Shown here one piece after another: positions 1-10,165 of a stretch of 64,000 bases of DNA. The stretch covers positions 62,001 to 126,000 of the forward strand of contig NZ_FWXN01000001.1 in NCBI RefSeq assembly GCF_900176385.1, given 5' to 3'. Made by a program: the position numbers and the translations under genes. Under the pieces are notes generated by a model, which worked only from the letters and a program-made list of their open reading frames with translations, did not search any database and was not told the origin of the DNA. How positions within the stretch are numbered: position 1 is the first letter of the stretch; each line of letters begins with the position of its first letter. Source of the stretch: Janibacter indicus (GTDB lineage: Bacteria > Actinomycetota > Actinomycetes > Actinomycetales > Dermatophilaceae).

Positions 1-2
1 CA

Positions 3-3000
3 TCAGCGATCGAAGGCGCGGGCGATGAGGTCCGCCTGCTCCTGCGCGTGCTTCTTTGCGGTACCGGCGGCGGGGGAGGCGCTCGGCGGGCGGGTCACCG
101 CGGTCAGACCGCGGGTCTCGCCGTGCTTGGCCAGATCGGCCGGCAGGTTCATCGCCAGGAAGGGCCACGCACCCTGGTTCTCCGGCTCCTCCTGCACGAG
201 CACGAGCTCGGCATCGGGGTACTTCGCCAGCTCGGCCGCGAGCTCCTCACCCGGAAGCGGGTAGAAGCGCTCGAGATGCAGGATCGCGGTCTGCTCGTCG
301 CCGCGCTTCTTGCGCTCGGCCTCGAGGTCCCACGTGACCTTGCCCGCGGCGATGAGCACCCGGGTGACCTGGTCCCCCTTCGGCTGGGTCATGTCGGGCA
401 GGACCGCGCGGAAGCCACCGGAAGTGAAGTCCTCGGGCTGGCTGCTCGCGGCCTTGAGGCGCAGCATCGACTTCGGGGTGAAGACGATGAGCGGACGACG
501 CGGCCGCTGATAGGCCTGACGACGCAGCAGGTGGAAGTAGCTCGCCGGCGTCGACGGGAAGGCGACCGTCATGTTGTTTTGTGCGCACAGCGCGAGGAAG
601 CGCTCGATGCGGGCGGAGGAGTGGTCCGGCCCCTGGCCCTCGTAGCCGTGCGGCAGGAGGAGGACGACCGAGGAGTTCTGGCCCCACTTCTGCTCGGAGG
701 AGGAGACGAACTCGTCGATGATCGTGGCCGCGCCGTTGACGAAGTCACCGAACTGGGCCTCCCACAGCACGAGCGCGTCGGGGCGCTCGACGGAGTAGCC
801 GTACTCGAAGCCGAGGGCCGCGAACTCCGACAGCAGCGAGTCGTAGACCCAGAAGCGGGCCTGCCCACCACCGAGGTAGTTGAGCGGCGTCCACTCCTCG
901 CCGTTGTTCTTGTCGATGAGGACCGCGTGCCGCTGCACGAAGGTGCCGCGACGCGAGTCCTGACCGGCCAGACGCACCGGGGTGCCGTCCATGAGGAGCG
1001 AGCCGAAGGCGATCATCTCGCCGGTGCCCCAGTCGATGCCGCCCTCGCTGACCGAGGCGGCGCGCTTCTGCATGGCCTGCTGCAGCTTGGGGTGGATCGT
1101 GAAGTCGGCCGGCGGGGAGTCGAAGACGTCACCGATGTGCTTGAGGTCGGTCTCGGAGATGCCGGTCTCGTCGGCCGAGCGGGTCGTCGCGTCACTGGTC
1201 TGCGACGACGGACGCTCGAGACCGGCGTTGTCCGGCGCGTCGGAGCCGGTGTCGCCCGAGTCGCTGCTCGCGTCGGCGGGCGACGCGGGGGCCTTGAGGG
1301 CCTCCTTGGTCTCGACGAAGACCCGCTCGAGCTGCGCCTGGTAGTCGCGCAGCGCGGCGTCGGCCTCCTCCGGGGTGATGTCCTTGCGGCCGATGAGGCT
1401 CTCCGTGTAGAGCTTGCGCACCGAGCGCTTGGACTCGATGAGCTTGTACATCAGCGGCTGGGTCATCGACGGGTCGTCGCCCTCGTTGTGACCGCGGCGG
1501 CGGTAGCACACGACGTCGATGACGACGTCCTTGTGGAAGCGCTGGCGGAACTCGAAGGCGAGCTCGGCGACCCGCACGCAGGCCTCCGGGTCGTCGCCGT
1601 TGACGTGGAAGATCGGCGCCTGGATCATCCGCGCGACGTCGGTCGAGTAGACCGACGAGCGGCTCGCGGACGGCGAGGTGGTGAAGCCGACCTGGTTGTT
1701 GACGACCACGTGGATCGTGCCGCCGGTGCGGTAGCCGCGCAGCTGGCTCTGCTGCAGCGTCTCGGCCACGACACCCTGACCGGCGAAGGCCGCGTCACCG
1801 TGCATGAGGATCGGCAGCACCGGGAAGTCCTCGCCGCCGTGGTTGAGGCGGTCCTGCTTGGCGCGCGCGATGCCCTCGAGGACGGGGTTGACCGCCTCGA
1901 GGTGGCTCGGGTTGGCCGCGAGGTAGACCTTGGTCGTCTCGCCGTCCTCGCCGGTGAACTCGCCCTCGGTCCCGAGGTGGTACTTGACGTCGCCGGAGCC
2001 CTGGACGGACTTCGGGTCGAGCTGGCCCTCGAACTCGCGGAAGATCTGCGCGTAGGACTTGCCGGCGATGTTGGCCAGCACGTTGAGGCGGCCGCGGTGC
2101 GGCATGCCGATGCAGACCTCGTCCATGCCCTCGCCCGCCGCGCGGGTGAGGATGCGGTCGAGCACCGCGATGACCGACTCGCCGCCTTCGAGGGAGAAGC
2201 GCTTCTGCCCGACGAACTTCGTCTGCAGGAAGGTCTCGAAGGCCTCGGCGGCGTTGAGTCGACGCAAGATGCGCAGCTGCTCGTCGCTCGTCGTCTTGGC
2301 GTAGCCGACCTCGACGCGCTCCTGCATCCAGCGGCGCTGCTCGGGGTCCTGGATGTGCATGTACTCGATGCCGGTGGTGCGGCAGTAGGAGTCACGCAGG
2401 ATGCCGAGGATCTTGCGCAGCTTGAGGAAGGGCTCGCCGCCGAAGCCGCCGGTGGCGAAGTGCCGGTCGAGGTCCCACAGCGTCAGGTCGTGGCTCGTGA
2501 TGTCGAGGTCCTCGTGGCGACGCTGCTTGTACTCCAGCGGGTCGATGTCGGCCATGAGGTGACCGCGCACGCGGTAGGCGTGGATGAGCTCCTGGACACG
2601 TGCGACCTTGTTGATGTCGTCGTCGTGCGTGGTGGAGATGTCCTGCACCCAGCGCACCGGCTCGTAGGGGATGCGCAGGCTCTCGAAGATCTCGTCGTAG
2701 AAGCCCTCGGCACCCAGCAGCAGCTGGTGGACGATCCGCAGGAACTCGCCCGACTGCGCACCCTGGATGATGCGGTGGTCGTAGGTCGAGGTCAGCGTGA
2801 CGATCTTGGAGACGGCATTGCGGTTGAGCGTCTCGGTGCTCGCGCCCTGCCATTCGGCGGGATAGTCGAGGGCACCGACGCCGATGATCGCGCCCTGGCC
2901 CTTCATCAGGCGCGGGATCGAGTGGACGGTGCCGATGCCGCCGGGGTTGGTCAGCGACATCGTCGTGCCCTGGAAGTCCTCGACGGTCAGCTTGCCGTCG

Positions 3001-3806
3001 CGCGCCTTCTTGACGACGACCTCGTAGGCATTCCAGAAGGCGGTGAAGTCCATCGTCTCGGCCGGCTTGACCGCGGGCACGAGCAGCTGGCGGGAGCCGT
3101 CGTCCTTCTGCAGGTCGATGGCGATGCCCAGACCGATGTGCGCGGGCTGGACGACGACCGGCTTGCCCTTGTCGTTCGTCGTGTAGCCGACGTTCATCTC
3201 GGGCATGGCGCGCAGCGCCTTGACCAGGGCGTAGCCGATGAGGTGGGTGAAGGAGACCTTGCCACCGCGGCTGCGCTTGAGGTGGTTGTTGATGACGATG
3301 CGGTTGTCGATGAGCAGCTTCGCCGGGACGGCGCGCACCGACGTGGCGGTCGGGACCTCGAGCGAGGACTCCATGTTGGTCACGACCCGGGCGGCAGCAC
3401 CGCGAAGGGGGGTGTGCACGTCATCCTCGACCGGCTTCTGGGCGGCCGCGGGCTTCTGCTCGTCACGCGGGGTGGGCTCGGCCTTCTTGGCCTCGGCCGT
3501 CTTCGGCTCGGCCTTGGGCTCCGCCTTGGCGGGCTCGGCCTTCTTCGCCTCGGCCTTGGGCTCGGCCTTCTTCGCCTCGGGGGCGGGGGCGGCCTTGGGC
3601 TCGCTCGCGGCCGGCGCATCCCCCTTCGCGCTGGTGCCGTTGCTCCCGCCGGTGCCCTGACCCGGGGTGTAGTTCTCGAAGAACTCCCACCAGGCCTTGT
3701 CGACACTGTTGCGGTCCTTCTTGTACTGCTCGTACAGCTCGTCGACCAGCCACTCGTTGGGGCCGAAGTCGTTCAGGGACACGGAGCCATCCTGGGGGTC
3801 AGGCAC
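3..3806 (-). CDS. kgd: Kgd-type 2-oxoglutarate decarboxylase/dehydrogenase E1 with fused E2-like domain
   Basis: This 1267-residue enzyme is the actinobacterial ThDP-dependent 2-oxoglutarate decarboxylase of the TCA cycle, which acts as E1 of the oxoglutarate dehydrogenase complex. Order seen: an N-terminal helix (about 1-46), an Ala/Lys/Glu/Pro-rich linker (about 50-130), an E2-type succinyltransferase domain (about 135-365) ending in DHRIIQGA with its catalytic His, then the E1 module with GMPHRGRLN, the ThDP/Mg motif GDAAFAGQG...NN near residue 672, and [10 protein letters not shown]. Length is close to the mycobacterial and corynebacterial homologues. A Ser/Asp/Thr-rich, probably disordered stretch lies at about 832-885. 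The start is GTG (3806) with an AAAGAGG-like ribosome site upstream. The stop is the third base of the window, so the gene is complete. The fold and family are certain; the balance between decarboxylase and dehydrogenase activity is not visible. Confidence 0.96.
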   Translation of the reverse strand: MPDPQDGSVSLNDFGPNEWLVDELYEQYKKDRNSVDKAWWEFFENYTPGQGTGGSNGTSAKGDAPAASEPKAAPAPEAKKAEPKAEAKKAEPAKAEPKAEPKTAEAKKAEPTPRDEQKPAAAQKPVEDDVHTPLRGAAARVVTNMESSLEVPTATSVRAVPAKLLIDNRIVINNHLKRSRGGKVSFTHLIGYALVKALRAMPEMNVGYTTNDKGKPVVVQPAHIGLGIAIDLQKDDGSRQLLVPAVKPAETMDFTAFWNAYEVVVKKARDGKLTVEDFQGTTMSLTNPGGIGTVHSIPRLMKGQGAIIGVGALDYPAEWQGASTETLNRNAVSKIVTLTSTYDHRIIQGAQSGEFLRIVHQLLLGAEGFYDEIFESLRIPYEPVRWVQDISTTHDDDINKVARVQELIHAYRVRGHLMADIDPLEYKQRRHEDLDITSHDLTLWDLDRHFATGGFGGEPFLKLRKILGILRDSYCRTTGIEYMHIQDPEQRRWMQERVEVGYAKTTSDEQLRILRRLNAAEAFETFLQTKFVGQKRFSLEGGESVIAVLDRILTRAAGEGMDEVCIGMPHRGRLNVLANIAGKSYAQIFREFEGQLDPKSVQGSGDVKYHLGTEGEFTGEDGETTKVYLAANPSHLEAVNPVLEGIARAKQDRLNHGGEDFPVLPILMHGDAAFAGQGVVAETLQQSQLRGYRTGGTIHVVVNNQVGFTTSPSASRSSVYSTDVARMIQAPIFHVNGDDPEACVRVAELAFEFRQRFHKDVVIDVVCYRRRGHNEGDDPSMTQPLMYKLIESKRSVRKLYTESLIGRKDITPEEADAALRDYQAQLERVFVETKEALKAPASPADASSDSGDTGSDAPDNAGLERPSSQTSDATTRSADETGISETDLKHIGDVFDSPPADFTIHPKLQQAMQKRAASVSEGGIDWGTGEMIAFGSLLMDGTPVRLAGQDSRRGTFVQRHAVLIDKNNGEEWTPLNYLGGGQARFWVYDSLLSEFAALGFEYGYSVERPDALVLWEAQFGDFVNGAATIIDEFVSSSEQKWGQNSSVVLLLPHGYEGQGPDHSSARIERFLALCAQNNMTVAFPSTPASYFHLLRRQAYQRPRRPLIVFTPKSMLRLKAASSQPEDFTSGGFRAVLPDMTQPKGDQVTRVLIAAGKVTWDLEAERKKRGDEQTAILHLERFYPLPGEELAAELAKYPDAELVLVQEEPENQGAWPFLAMNLPADLAKHGETRGLTAVTRPPSASPAAGTAKKHAQEQADLIARAFDR

Positions 3807-3911
3807 GGCGCATACGCCTCTTTCGTCACAGTCGCGAATAGGGGCCCGAAGTCAGCGCGGACCCCACCGGGTCAGCCTAACGTGACGGGCGCCATGCGCC
3901 ACCCTCGGGGC

Positions 3912-3963
3912 GCGGCCTTGATACGGCCGCGGGACCGCCCCCCTTCGTCAGGGAAGCGGTCCC
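3912..3963 (-). terminator. Hairpin terminator after the ABC-2 permease
   Basis: Two adjacent inverted repeats lie between the end of the permease and the start of kgd. GGGACCGC pairs with GCGGTCCC (3931-3938/3956-3963), and GCGGCC pairs with GGCCGC (3912-3917/3925-3930). The loop of the first carries a CCCCTTCG motif. No clear T-run follows, which is usual at this base composition. It probably separates the ABC operon from kgd. Confidence 0.5.
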
Positions 3964-3987
3964 GCAGACCGAGGTGGGCGCCGGACG

Positions 3988-4814
3988 TCAGGTGATGTCC
4001 TTGCGGTTGGACAGGACCGACCCGGCGACCGTGAGGACAGCGGCGTACCCGATGAGGATCAGCGCGCTCAGCCACCACGAGAAGTAGTAGCTGTCCGAGG
4101 CGCCTTCCGCGGCCCCGCCGGTCGGGTCGGCGGTGACGAGCATGCCGGTCGTGAGGTTGCCGGGGATGAACTTCGCGGCGGTCGTCCACCCGAGGATCGC
4201 GAAGGCGATGTTGGCGATGAACTGACCGAGGAAGCCGAAGGCCACCGCGATGAGCACCGCCGCGATCTGGTTGCGCACGAGCATGCCGAAGCCGAAGCCG
4301 ATGAGCGCCCAGACGACCGTGGCGACGATCGTCGTGCCGAAGGACATGAGGACCTCGCCGTCGGTCAGCAGCAGCGGCGCGTCCTTGAAGACCGTCAGCA
4401 CGAGACCACCGCCGGCAACCGCCGCGATGATGTGCACGACGCCGAGGACGGCGCCGACGACGACGACCGACAGGGTCTTGGCGACGGCCACGACCCAGCG
4501 GCGGGGGGTCGCCAGGTAGGTCGCGGTGGCGGTCTTGTGGCGGTATTCCGTCGTGATGAGCAGGACGCCCAGCGCGAGGGGGAAGAGCGCGGTGAGGCTG
4601 CCGAACTCACCGAAGAGCCCGAAGGTGTAGACGAACTGGGCCGCAGCGGGGGACATCTCGACGAAACCCGTGGTCTCGCCGTCCGGGCCGGTCAGGCCGA
4701 TGAGCGAGGCCGCGGCCATCGACATGAGGAAGGCGAGGACGGCCATCCCCAGGCCCATGCCCCACCACAGCTTGGTCGTGAAGATCTTGCGGATCTCGGA
4801 CTGGATGGCGCCGA

Positions 4815-4818
<4 letters not shown>
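3988..4818 (-). CDS. ABC-2 type transporter permease
   Basis: A 276-residue integral membrane protein with about six hydrophobic segments, starting with a short cytoplasmic N-terminus (SEIRKIFTTKLWW) typical of ABC-2/DUF-type permeases in drug, lantibiotic or cell-envelope exporters. The start is a GTG overlapping the TGA of the upstream ATPase gene (GTGA, 4-base overlap), so the two are translationally coupled and surely form one transporter. Substrate cannot be read from the sequence. The middle contains LLITTEYRHKTATATYL, a segment common in this permease family between TM2 and TM3. Confidence 0.88.
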
Positions 4819-5801
<983 letters not shown>

Positions 5802-5882
5802 CACGTCCCCTTCATGGTTGTGGTCGGGGACCATGCAACCATCCCGGCCGAAGGGGGGCATCCGCCTTTCGGCTGAACCTCA

Positions 5883-5902
5883 CCTCCCCCCACGGGGGGA
5901 GG
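5883..5902. repeat. Perfect short inverted repeat between divergent genes
   Basis: A nine-base C-rich arm (5883-5891) and its complement (5894-5902) sit in the 149-base gap between the divergent ABC ATPase and CNNM genes. It could be a hairpin or a regulatory site. The -10-like TAGAAT at 5935-5940, ten bases before the next start codon, follows it. Confidence 0.4.
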
Positions 5903-5950
5903 GGCGTCTCAGGCAACACACAGGCGGCGTTCCGTAGAATCTCGGCCACC

Positions 5951-7306
5951 ATGACCATAGGTCTACTCATCCTGGCCCTGGTGCTCACTCTGGGTACCGC
6001 CCTCTTCGTGGCTGCCGAGTTCTCCCTCGTCGCCCTCGACCGACCAGCTGTCCAGCGCGCCGTCGACGCCGGCGACACCGCAGCCAAGCCCGTGCTCGGC
6101 TCCCTTCGACGGCTCTCCACCCTGCTCTCCGCTTGCCAGATCGGCATCACGGTCACGACCCTCGCGCTGGGCTTCATCGCCAGCCCGGCGGTCGGCTCGC
6201 TCATCCAGCCCGCCCTCGAGGCGGTCGGCCTGCCGGAGCGCGTGGCGTCCTCGTCCGCCGACGGCCTGGCGCTGATCCTCGCCACCGTCTTCTCGATGAT
6301 CCTCGGCGAGATGGTCCCCAAGACCCTCGCCGTCTCCGAGCCGCTCGGCACGGCCAAGGTCGTCGCGATGCCGATGCGGGTCATCGGCGTGCTCTTCAAG
6401 CCGCTGATCTTCGTGCTCAACGGCTCGGCCAACTGGGTGCTGCACCGCATGGGCGTCGAGCCGCAGGAGGAGCTGTCCGCCGCCCGCAGCCCCGCCGAGC
6501 TCGCCTCGCTCGTGCGCACCTCCGTCGAGGCCGGCACGCTCGACTCCGGCACCGCGCGTCTGGTGACGCGCTCGCTCGGCTTCGGCGAGCAGACCGCGGC
6601 GGACGTCATGACGCCCCGCAACCGCGCGAGCGCCATCGACCGCACTGCGTCCGCCGAGGACCTCGTCTCGCTCGCGCGCCGCACCGGTCACTCGCGCTTC
6701 CCCGTCACGGGGGAGGACTGGGACGACATCGACGGTGTCGTCCACGTCAAGAAGGCCATCGCCGTCCCGCACGAGCGTCGGGCCGCCGTGCCCGTCTCGG
6801 CCCTGATGATCGACCCGGTCGTCGTGCCCGAGACGCTGCGCCTGGACCCCCTGCTCATCCAGCTGCGTGACTCCGGTCTGCAGATGGGTGTCGTCGTCGA
6901 CGAGTACGGCGGCACCGCGGGTGTCGTCACGCTCGAGGACCTCGTCGAGGAGATCGTCGGCGAGGTCAGCGACGAGCACGACCTCGCGCAGACCACCGGC
7001 CGCGCCCACGGTGACGGCGTGTGGACCGTGCCCGGCCTGTGGCGCCCCGACGAGGTCCGCGACCGCCTGGGGGCCGAGGTGCCCGAGGGCGCGGCCTACG
7101 AGACCGTCGGTGGCTGGGTCATGGCCGAGCTCGGCCGCGTCCCCGAGGTCGGCGACGTCGTCGAGCTCGACGGCTGGCAGGTCACCGTGACCGACATGGA
7201 CACCCGTCGCGTCGACCGGTTGCGCTTCGTCCAGCACGAGCCGGCCACCGACGGTGGTGCCGTCACGGACGGCGACGCCATGACGAAGGGGGGTGAGCCG
7301 GCATGA
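5951..7306 (+). CDS. CNNM/CorC (HlyC) family membrane protein with CBS pair and C-terminal CorC domain
   Basis: A 451-residue protein of the CNNM/DUF21 family. An N-terminal DUF21 membrane domain (about 1-185, roughly four hydrophobic segments, with the conserved GEMVPKTLAVS) is followed by a CBS pair (about 205-335) and a CorC_HlyC transporter-associated domain (about 345-435). Characterised relatives act in Mg2+ efflux or tolerance; the old name haemolysin is not supported by structure. No Shine-Dalgarno precedes the ATG; instead a TAGAAT -10-like hexamer lies ten bases upstream, so the message may have almost no leader. It overlaps the next gene by ATGA, forming a tandem paralogue operon. 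Confidence 0.92.
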   Translation: MTIGLLILALVLTLGTALFVAAEFSLVALDRPAVQRAVDAGDTAAKPVLGSLRRLSTLLSACQIGITVTTLALGFIASPAVGSLIQPALEAVGLPERVASSSADGLALILATVFSMILGEMVPKTLAVSEPLGTAKVVAMPMRVIGVLFKPLIFVLNGSANWVLHRMGVEPQEELSAARSPAELASLVRTSVEAGTLDSGTARLVTRSLGFGEQTAADVMTPRNRASAIDRTASAEDLVSLARRTGHSRFPVTGEDWDDIDGVVHVKKAIAVPHERRAAVPVSALMIDPVVVPETLRLDPLLIQLRDSGLQMGVVVDEYGGTAGVVTLEDLVEEIVGEVSDEHDLAQTTGRAHGDGVWTVPGLWRPDEVRDRLGAEVPEGAAYETVGGWVMAELGRVPEVGDVVELDGWQVTVTDMDTRRVDRLRFVQHEPATDGGAVTDGDAMTKGGEPA

Positions 7307-8334
7307 CGACGGTCCTGATCACCGTGGGCCTCCTGCTGGCCAATGCCTTCTTCGTCGGCGCCGAGTTCGCCGCGATGTCCGCCCGCCGCTCGCAGCTGGA
7401 GCCGCTGGCCGACGCCGGCAACAAGCGCGCGGCCATCGCCGTCGACGCGCTGCAGCACACCGGTGTCCTGCTGGCGACCTGCCAGCTCGGCATCACCATC
7501 TGCTCGGTGCTCCTGGGCGCCATCTCCGAGGCCGCGCTGCACCACGCGCTGCACCCGGTGATGGAGCGCATCGGCGTGCCGCCCGCCTTCACCGACGCCA
7601 GCTCGCTGGTGCTCGCGATCCTCATCGTCGTCTACCTGCACGTCGTCGTCGGCGAGATGGTCCCCAAGAACCTCGCCATCGCCAGCCCCGAGCGCTCGGC
7701 GATCATCCTCGTCCCGCCGCTCATGTGGGTCATGAAGATCGCCAAGCCGGTCATCCTCGTCATGGACTGGGTGTCCAAGGCCTTCGTCAGGGCGATGGGC
7801 ATCGAGCCCAAGGACGAGGTCGGTTCGGCCTTCACCGCCGAGGAGGTCCAGCACATCGTCACCGAGTCCCACAAGGAGGGGCTCGTCGAGGCCGAGAAGT
7901 ACGGCCTCGTCGGCGCGGCGCTCGAGTTCTCCGACAAGGACGCTCGGGACGTCGGCGTGCCCGTCGACCAGCTCGTCACCGTCCCGCGCGAGGCGACGCC
8001 CGACGACATCGAGCGACTCGTCGCCCGCTACGGCTACTCGCGCTACCCGACGACCGACGAGGCCGGCGAGCTCATGGGGTACCTGCACCTGAAGGACGTG
8101 CTCTACGCCGACGAGACCGAGCGCGGCGAGCCGGTGCCGCGCAAGCGACTGCGCCGGATGGCGACGGTCCAGCCGGCCGACGAGGTCGAGGACGTGCTCG
8201 CGACGATGCAGCGCACGGGTACCCACCTGGCCCGCGTCGTCGACGACGCCGGCTCCACGCTGGGCATCGTCTTCCTCGAGGACGTCATCGAGGAGCTCGT
8301 GGGCGAGGTGACGGACTCCACGCAGCGGGGGTGA
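7303..8334 (+). CDS. Second CNNM/DUF21-CBS membrane protein
   Basis: A 343-residue paralogue of the preceding gene. It has a DUF21 membrane domain (about 1-180, GEMVPKNLAIA) and a CBS pair ending in GIVFLEDVIEELVGEV, but it stops right after the second CBS motif and lacks the CorC_HlyC domain of its partner. The start ATG overlaps the upstream stop codon (ATGA), so the pair is co-translated, as in many Actinobacteria, and may form a heteromer. The role is probably in divalent cation (Mg2+) homeostasis, inferred from family. Confidence 0.9.
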   Translation: MTTVLITVGLLLANAFFVGAEFAAMSARRSQLEPLADAGNKRAAIAVDALQHTGVLLATCQLGITICSVLLGAISEAALHHALHPVMERIGVPPAFTDASSLVLAILIVVYLHVVVGEMVPKNLAIASPERSAIILVPPLMWVMKIAKPVILVMDWVSKAFVRAMGIEPKDEVGSAFTAEEVQHIVTESHKEGLVEAEKYGLVGAALEFSDKDARDVGVPVDQLVTVPREATPDDIERLVARYGYSRYPTTDEAGELMGYLHLKDVLYADETERGEPVPRKRLRRMATVQPADEVEDVLATMQRTGTHLARVVDDAGSTLGIVFLEDVIEELVGEVTDSTQRG

Positions 8335-8358
8335 TCCCCTTCGCCCAGGTCTGGCGAG

Positions 8359-8416
8359 TCAGGTGGTCGGGTCGTGCTTCGTACCCGCGGGTATGCAGCA
8401 CCACGTGACCACCTGA
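8359..8416. repeat. 58-bp imperfect intergenic palindrome
   Basis: TCAGGTGGTC (8359-8368) is exactly complementary to GACCACCTGA (8407-8416). Inside, GTGCT/AGCAC and TACCC/GGGTA also pair, so the whole element can fold into a long interrupted hairpin. It follows the second CNNM gene and may act as its terminator or be a mobile REP-like sequence. The rest of the gap up to 8552 shows only two CGAAGGGG-type motifs. Confidence 0.5.
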
Positions 8417-8551
8417 CCTCTGGATGTGCACAACCTCGCGGCGGCCCCGGCGACTCCGGCACGCTGAGGAGGTGGCCCGACCTCGAGACCTTCCCGACCC
8501 CTTCGCCCAGGGGGCCTTCGCCGTGCGCGTGGCGAAGGGGCCAAGGTCCCG

Positions 8552-9410
8552 ATGAGCAGTGTGCGGACCCTGCCCAACCCCTATCGCGGGGTCCGGGCCC
8601 ACGCCCCGCCGGTGACGATCGCCGAGCGCTTCGCGATGCTCTCGCTCGTGCGGCCCGGCCTGCTGCTGTCGCACTGCTCGGCGGCCCTGGTGTGGGATCT
8701 GCCGGTCCCACGCTCCTGCGAGCACTTGGCCCTGCACGTCACAGCACCGGACACGCGGCTGCGTCGACCGGGGGTGGTCGCACACCGGGGCGCGCGCGAG
8801 GCGGACCGGGTCGCGGGAGTGCCGGTGACCTCTCTCGCCGACACGTGGATCGACCTCGCGGCGAGGCTGCCCCTCGCCGACCTCGTCATGCTCGGGGACG
8901 CGGTCGCCCGACGCCTGAGGAGCATGGACCCCCTTCGCCAGCGGGCGGGGCGCCGGGGTGCCGGGAGCGGTCCGCGCGCGGGAGGCGCTCGAGTGGATCC
9001 GGCTGGGCAGTCGGTCGGCGATGGAGACCCGATCGCGGGTGCTCTTCGTGCGAGCGGGTCTGCCGGAGCCCGCGCTCAACGTCGAGATCCACGACCCCGA
9101 CGGCGGCTGGCTCGCCACGAGCGACCTCGTCTGGCGCGAGGGGCGGGTCGTGGGGGAGTACCAGGGCGCCCACCATTTCGGCGACTACGGGCGCGGTGAC
9201 GACGACATCGCGCGGCGGCGACTGATCGAGGGCAGCGGGTGGCTCTTCGTCGACTTCACCAAGGGTGACTACTACGCGCGGCCACGGCGACTGGCCCTGC
9301 TCCGGCGGCTGGCGGGACATCTCGACTGCGCGCTCGATCCGGCGGGCCTGGCCGCGATCGAGGACTCCCTCGAGCTCCCCGGGCCTCCCGTCCGCCCGTG
9401 CGGGGCGTGA
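8552..9410 (+). pseudogene. Frameshifted AbiEi/DUF559-like protein gene
   Basis: Two halves of one familiar actinobacterial protein lie in different frames. From 8552 the first frame gives an N-terminal part containing SHCSAALVWDLPVP and VTSLADTWIDLAARLPLAD, typical of AbiEi antitoxin-like/DUF559 proteins. From about 8955 the next frame gives METRSRVLFVRAGLPEP, VVGEYQGAHHFGD and SGWLFVDFTKGDYY, which matches the endonuclease-fold C-terminal half (E...E.D/Q pattern). One base gained or lost in the G-rich stretch 8935-8958 would restore a protein of about 285 residues. This is either a genuine disruption or an assembly/sequencing error. Function in the family is poorly known. Confidence 0.6.
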
Positions 9411-9435
9411 CCACGGTGCGAGAGCGCTGACAACG

Positions 9436-9457
9436 CCATCAGCTGACCACCTGATGG
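9436..9457. terminator. Short hairpin between convergent genes
   Basis: CCATCAG (9436-9442) pairs with CTGATGG (9451-9457) in the 75-base gap between two convergent genes. A 7-bp stem is weak; terminator function is a guess. Confidence 0.35.
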
Positions 9458-9485
9458 AGCGCTTGGCAGGGAGACGGCCAGTCGC

Positions 9486-9932
9486 TCAGTACTCGTAGCC
9501 GGCGCAGTGCGGGCTGGTCTGGATGCGGCCGGGCGTGATCGGGCCGTCGCCGATCGAGTAGGTGATGTCGAGCCAGGTCGCGCTGGAGCCACCCTCGACG
9601 ACGTACTCGTAGACGCCGGGCTTGCCGGAGACGGCGAGCGGGCCGCGGACGACGGTCTGGGTGTCGCCGCTGCCGTTGACCACGGACACGAGGACGGGGG
9701 CGGGGGCGGTCGCCGGCTCGACGGCGAGGAAGACGCGGTAGCCCTTGTTGTAGCCGGCCGGCTCCTGGGAGGCGCCCTGGCAACGGGTGCCGTGGCTCAG
9801 GCTCTCGTCGACGGTGGGGGGCTCGCCAACGGAGGCGGCGAGCGACGGGGCGGCGGCCGCGATCGTCACGGCGGGGGCTGCCCAGGCGACGCCCTTGGCG
9901 AGGCTGCGGCGGGAGATCTGGGGGGTGCTCAT
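9486..9932 (-). CDS. Tat-exported protein of unknown function
   Basis: A 148-residue protein whose N-terminus carries a twin-arginine signal: SRRSLAKG followed by a hydrophobic Ala-rich stretch ending in a likely ASLAAS cleavage region (about residue 30). The mature part (about 115 residues) has a beta-rich look with two Cys (near TRCQGAS and the C-terminal SPHCAGYEY), which might form a disulfide outside the cell. I recognise no named domain. The ATG at 9932 has AGGAG about ten bases upstream; a longer in-frame reading to 10085 lacks this support. It is divergent from the PucR-type regulator. Confidence 0.75.
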   Translation of the reverse strand: MSTPQISRRSLAKGVAWAAPAVTIAAAAPSLAASVGEPPTVDESLSHGTRCQGASQEPAGYNKGYRVFLAVEPATAPAPVLVSVVNGSGDTQTVVRGPLAVSGKPGVYEYVVEGGSSATWLDITYSIGDGPITPGRIQTSPHCAGYEY

Positions 9933-10060
9933 GAAGACGGGCTCCTGGTGCGATCGGGGTCTCGCGGGAGTCCGTCCGATCGGCCCCCGGCCACGAGACA
10001 TGCTGGCCAGCAGATGGCGACGTCGCCTTCGCCTGAGGTGACAGTCGCGAGGGTCGCGCA

Positions 10061-10075
10061 TATCACGACCTGATA
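10061..10075. promoter_or_regulatory. Candidate operator (TATCA-N5-TGATA) in divergent region
   Basis: TATCACGACCTGATA is a perfect 5-5-5 inverted repeat, A/T-rich against its surroundings, and lies between the Tat-exported protein gene and the regulator gene starting at 10166. GATAGT (10072-10077) could serve as a -10 for the rightward gene. It may be the binding site of the regulator itself. The region 9933-10165 shows nothing else. Confidence 0.35.
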
Positions 10076-10165
10076 GTTCTCGCATCTCCGCCGAGGATGT
10101 GTGACGATCCTCCGGACGACGGGACCTGGGGAGGGGCCCGCGAAGACCGCGAGAGAGGCGGCGGG

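Noticed and set aside
48-3995. A rightward open frame of about 1315 codons antisense to kgd
   Set aside because: It mirrors the codon pattern of kgd in high-G+C DNA; its translation is Leu/Val/Arg/Asp-biased with no domain, and the minus-strand product is an unmistakable enzyme.
5812-6684. A leftward 290-codon frame over the CNNM gene start
   Set aside because: Covers the promoter region and the antisense of a clear CNNM protein; translation is Ser/Arg/Thr-rich with no motif.
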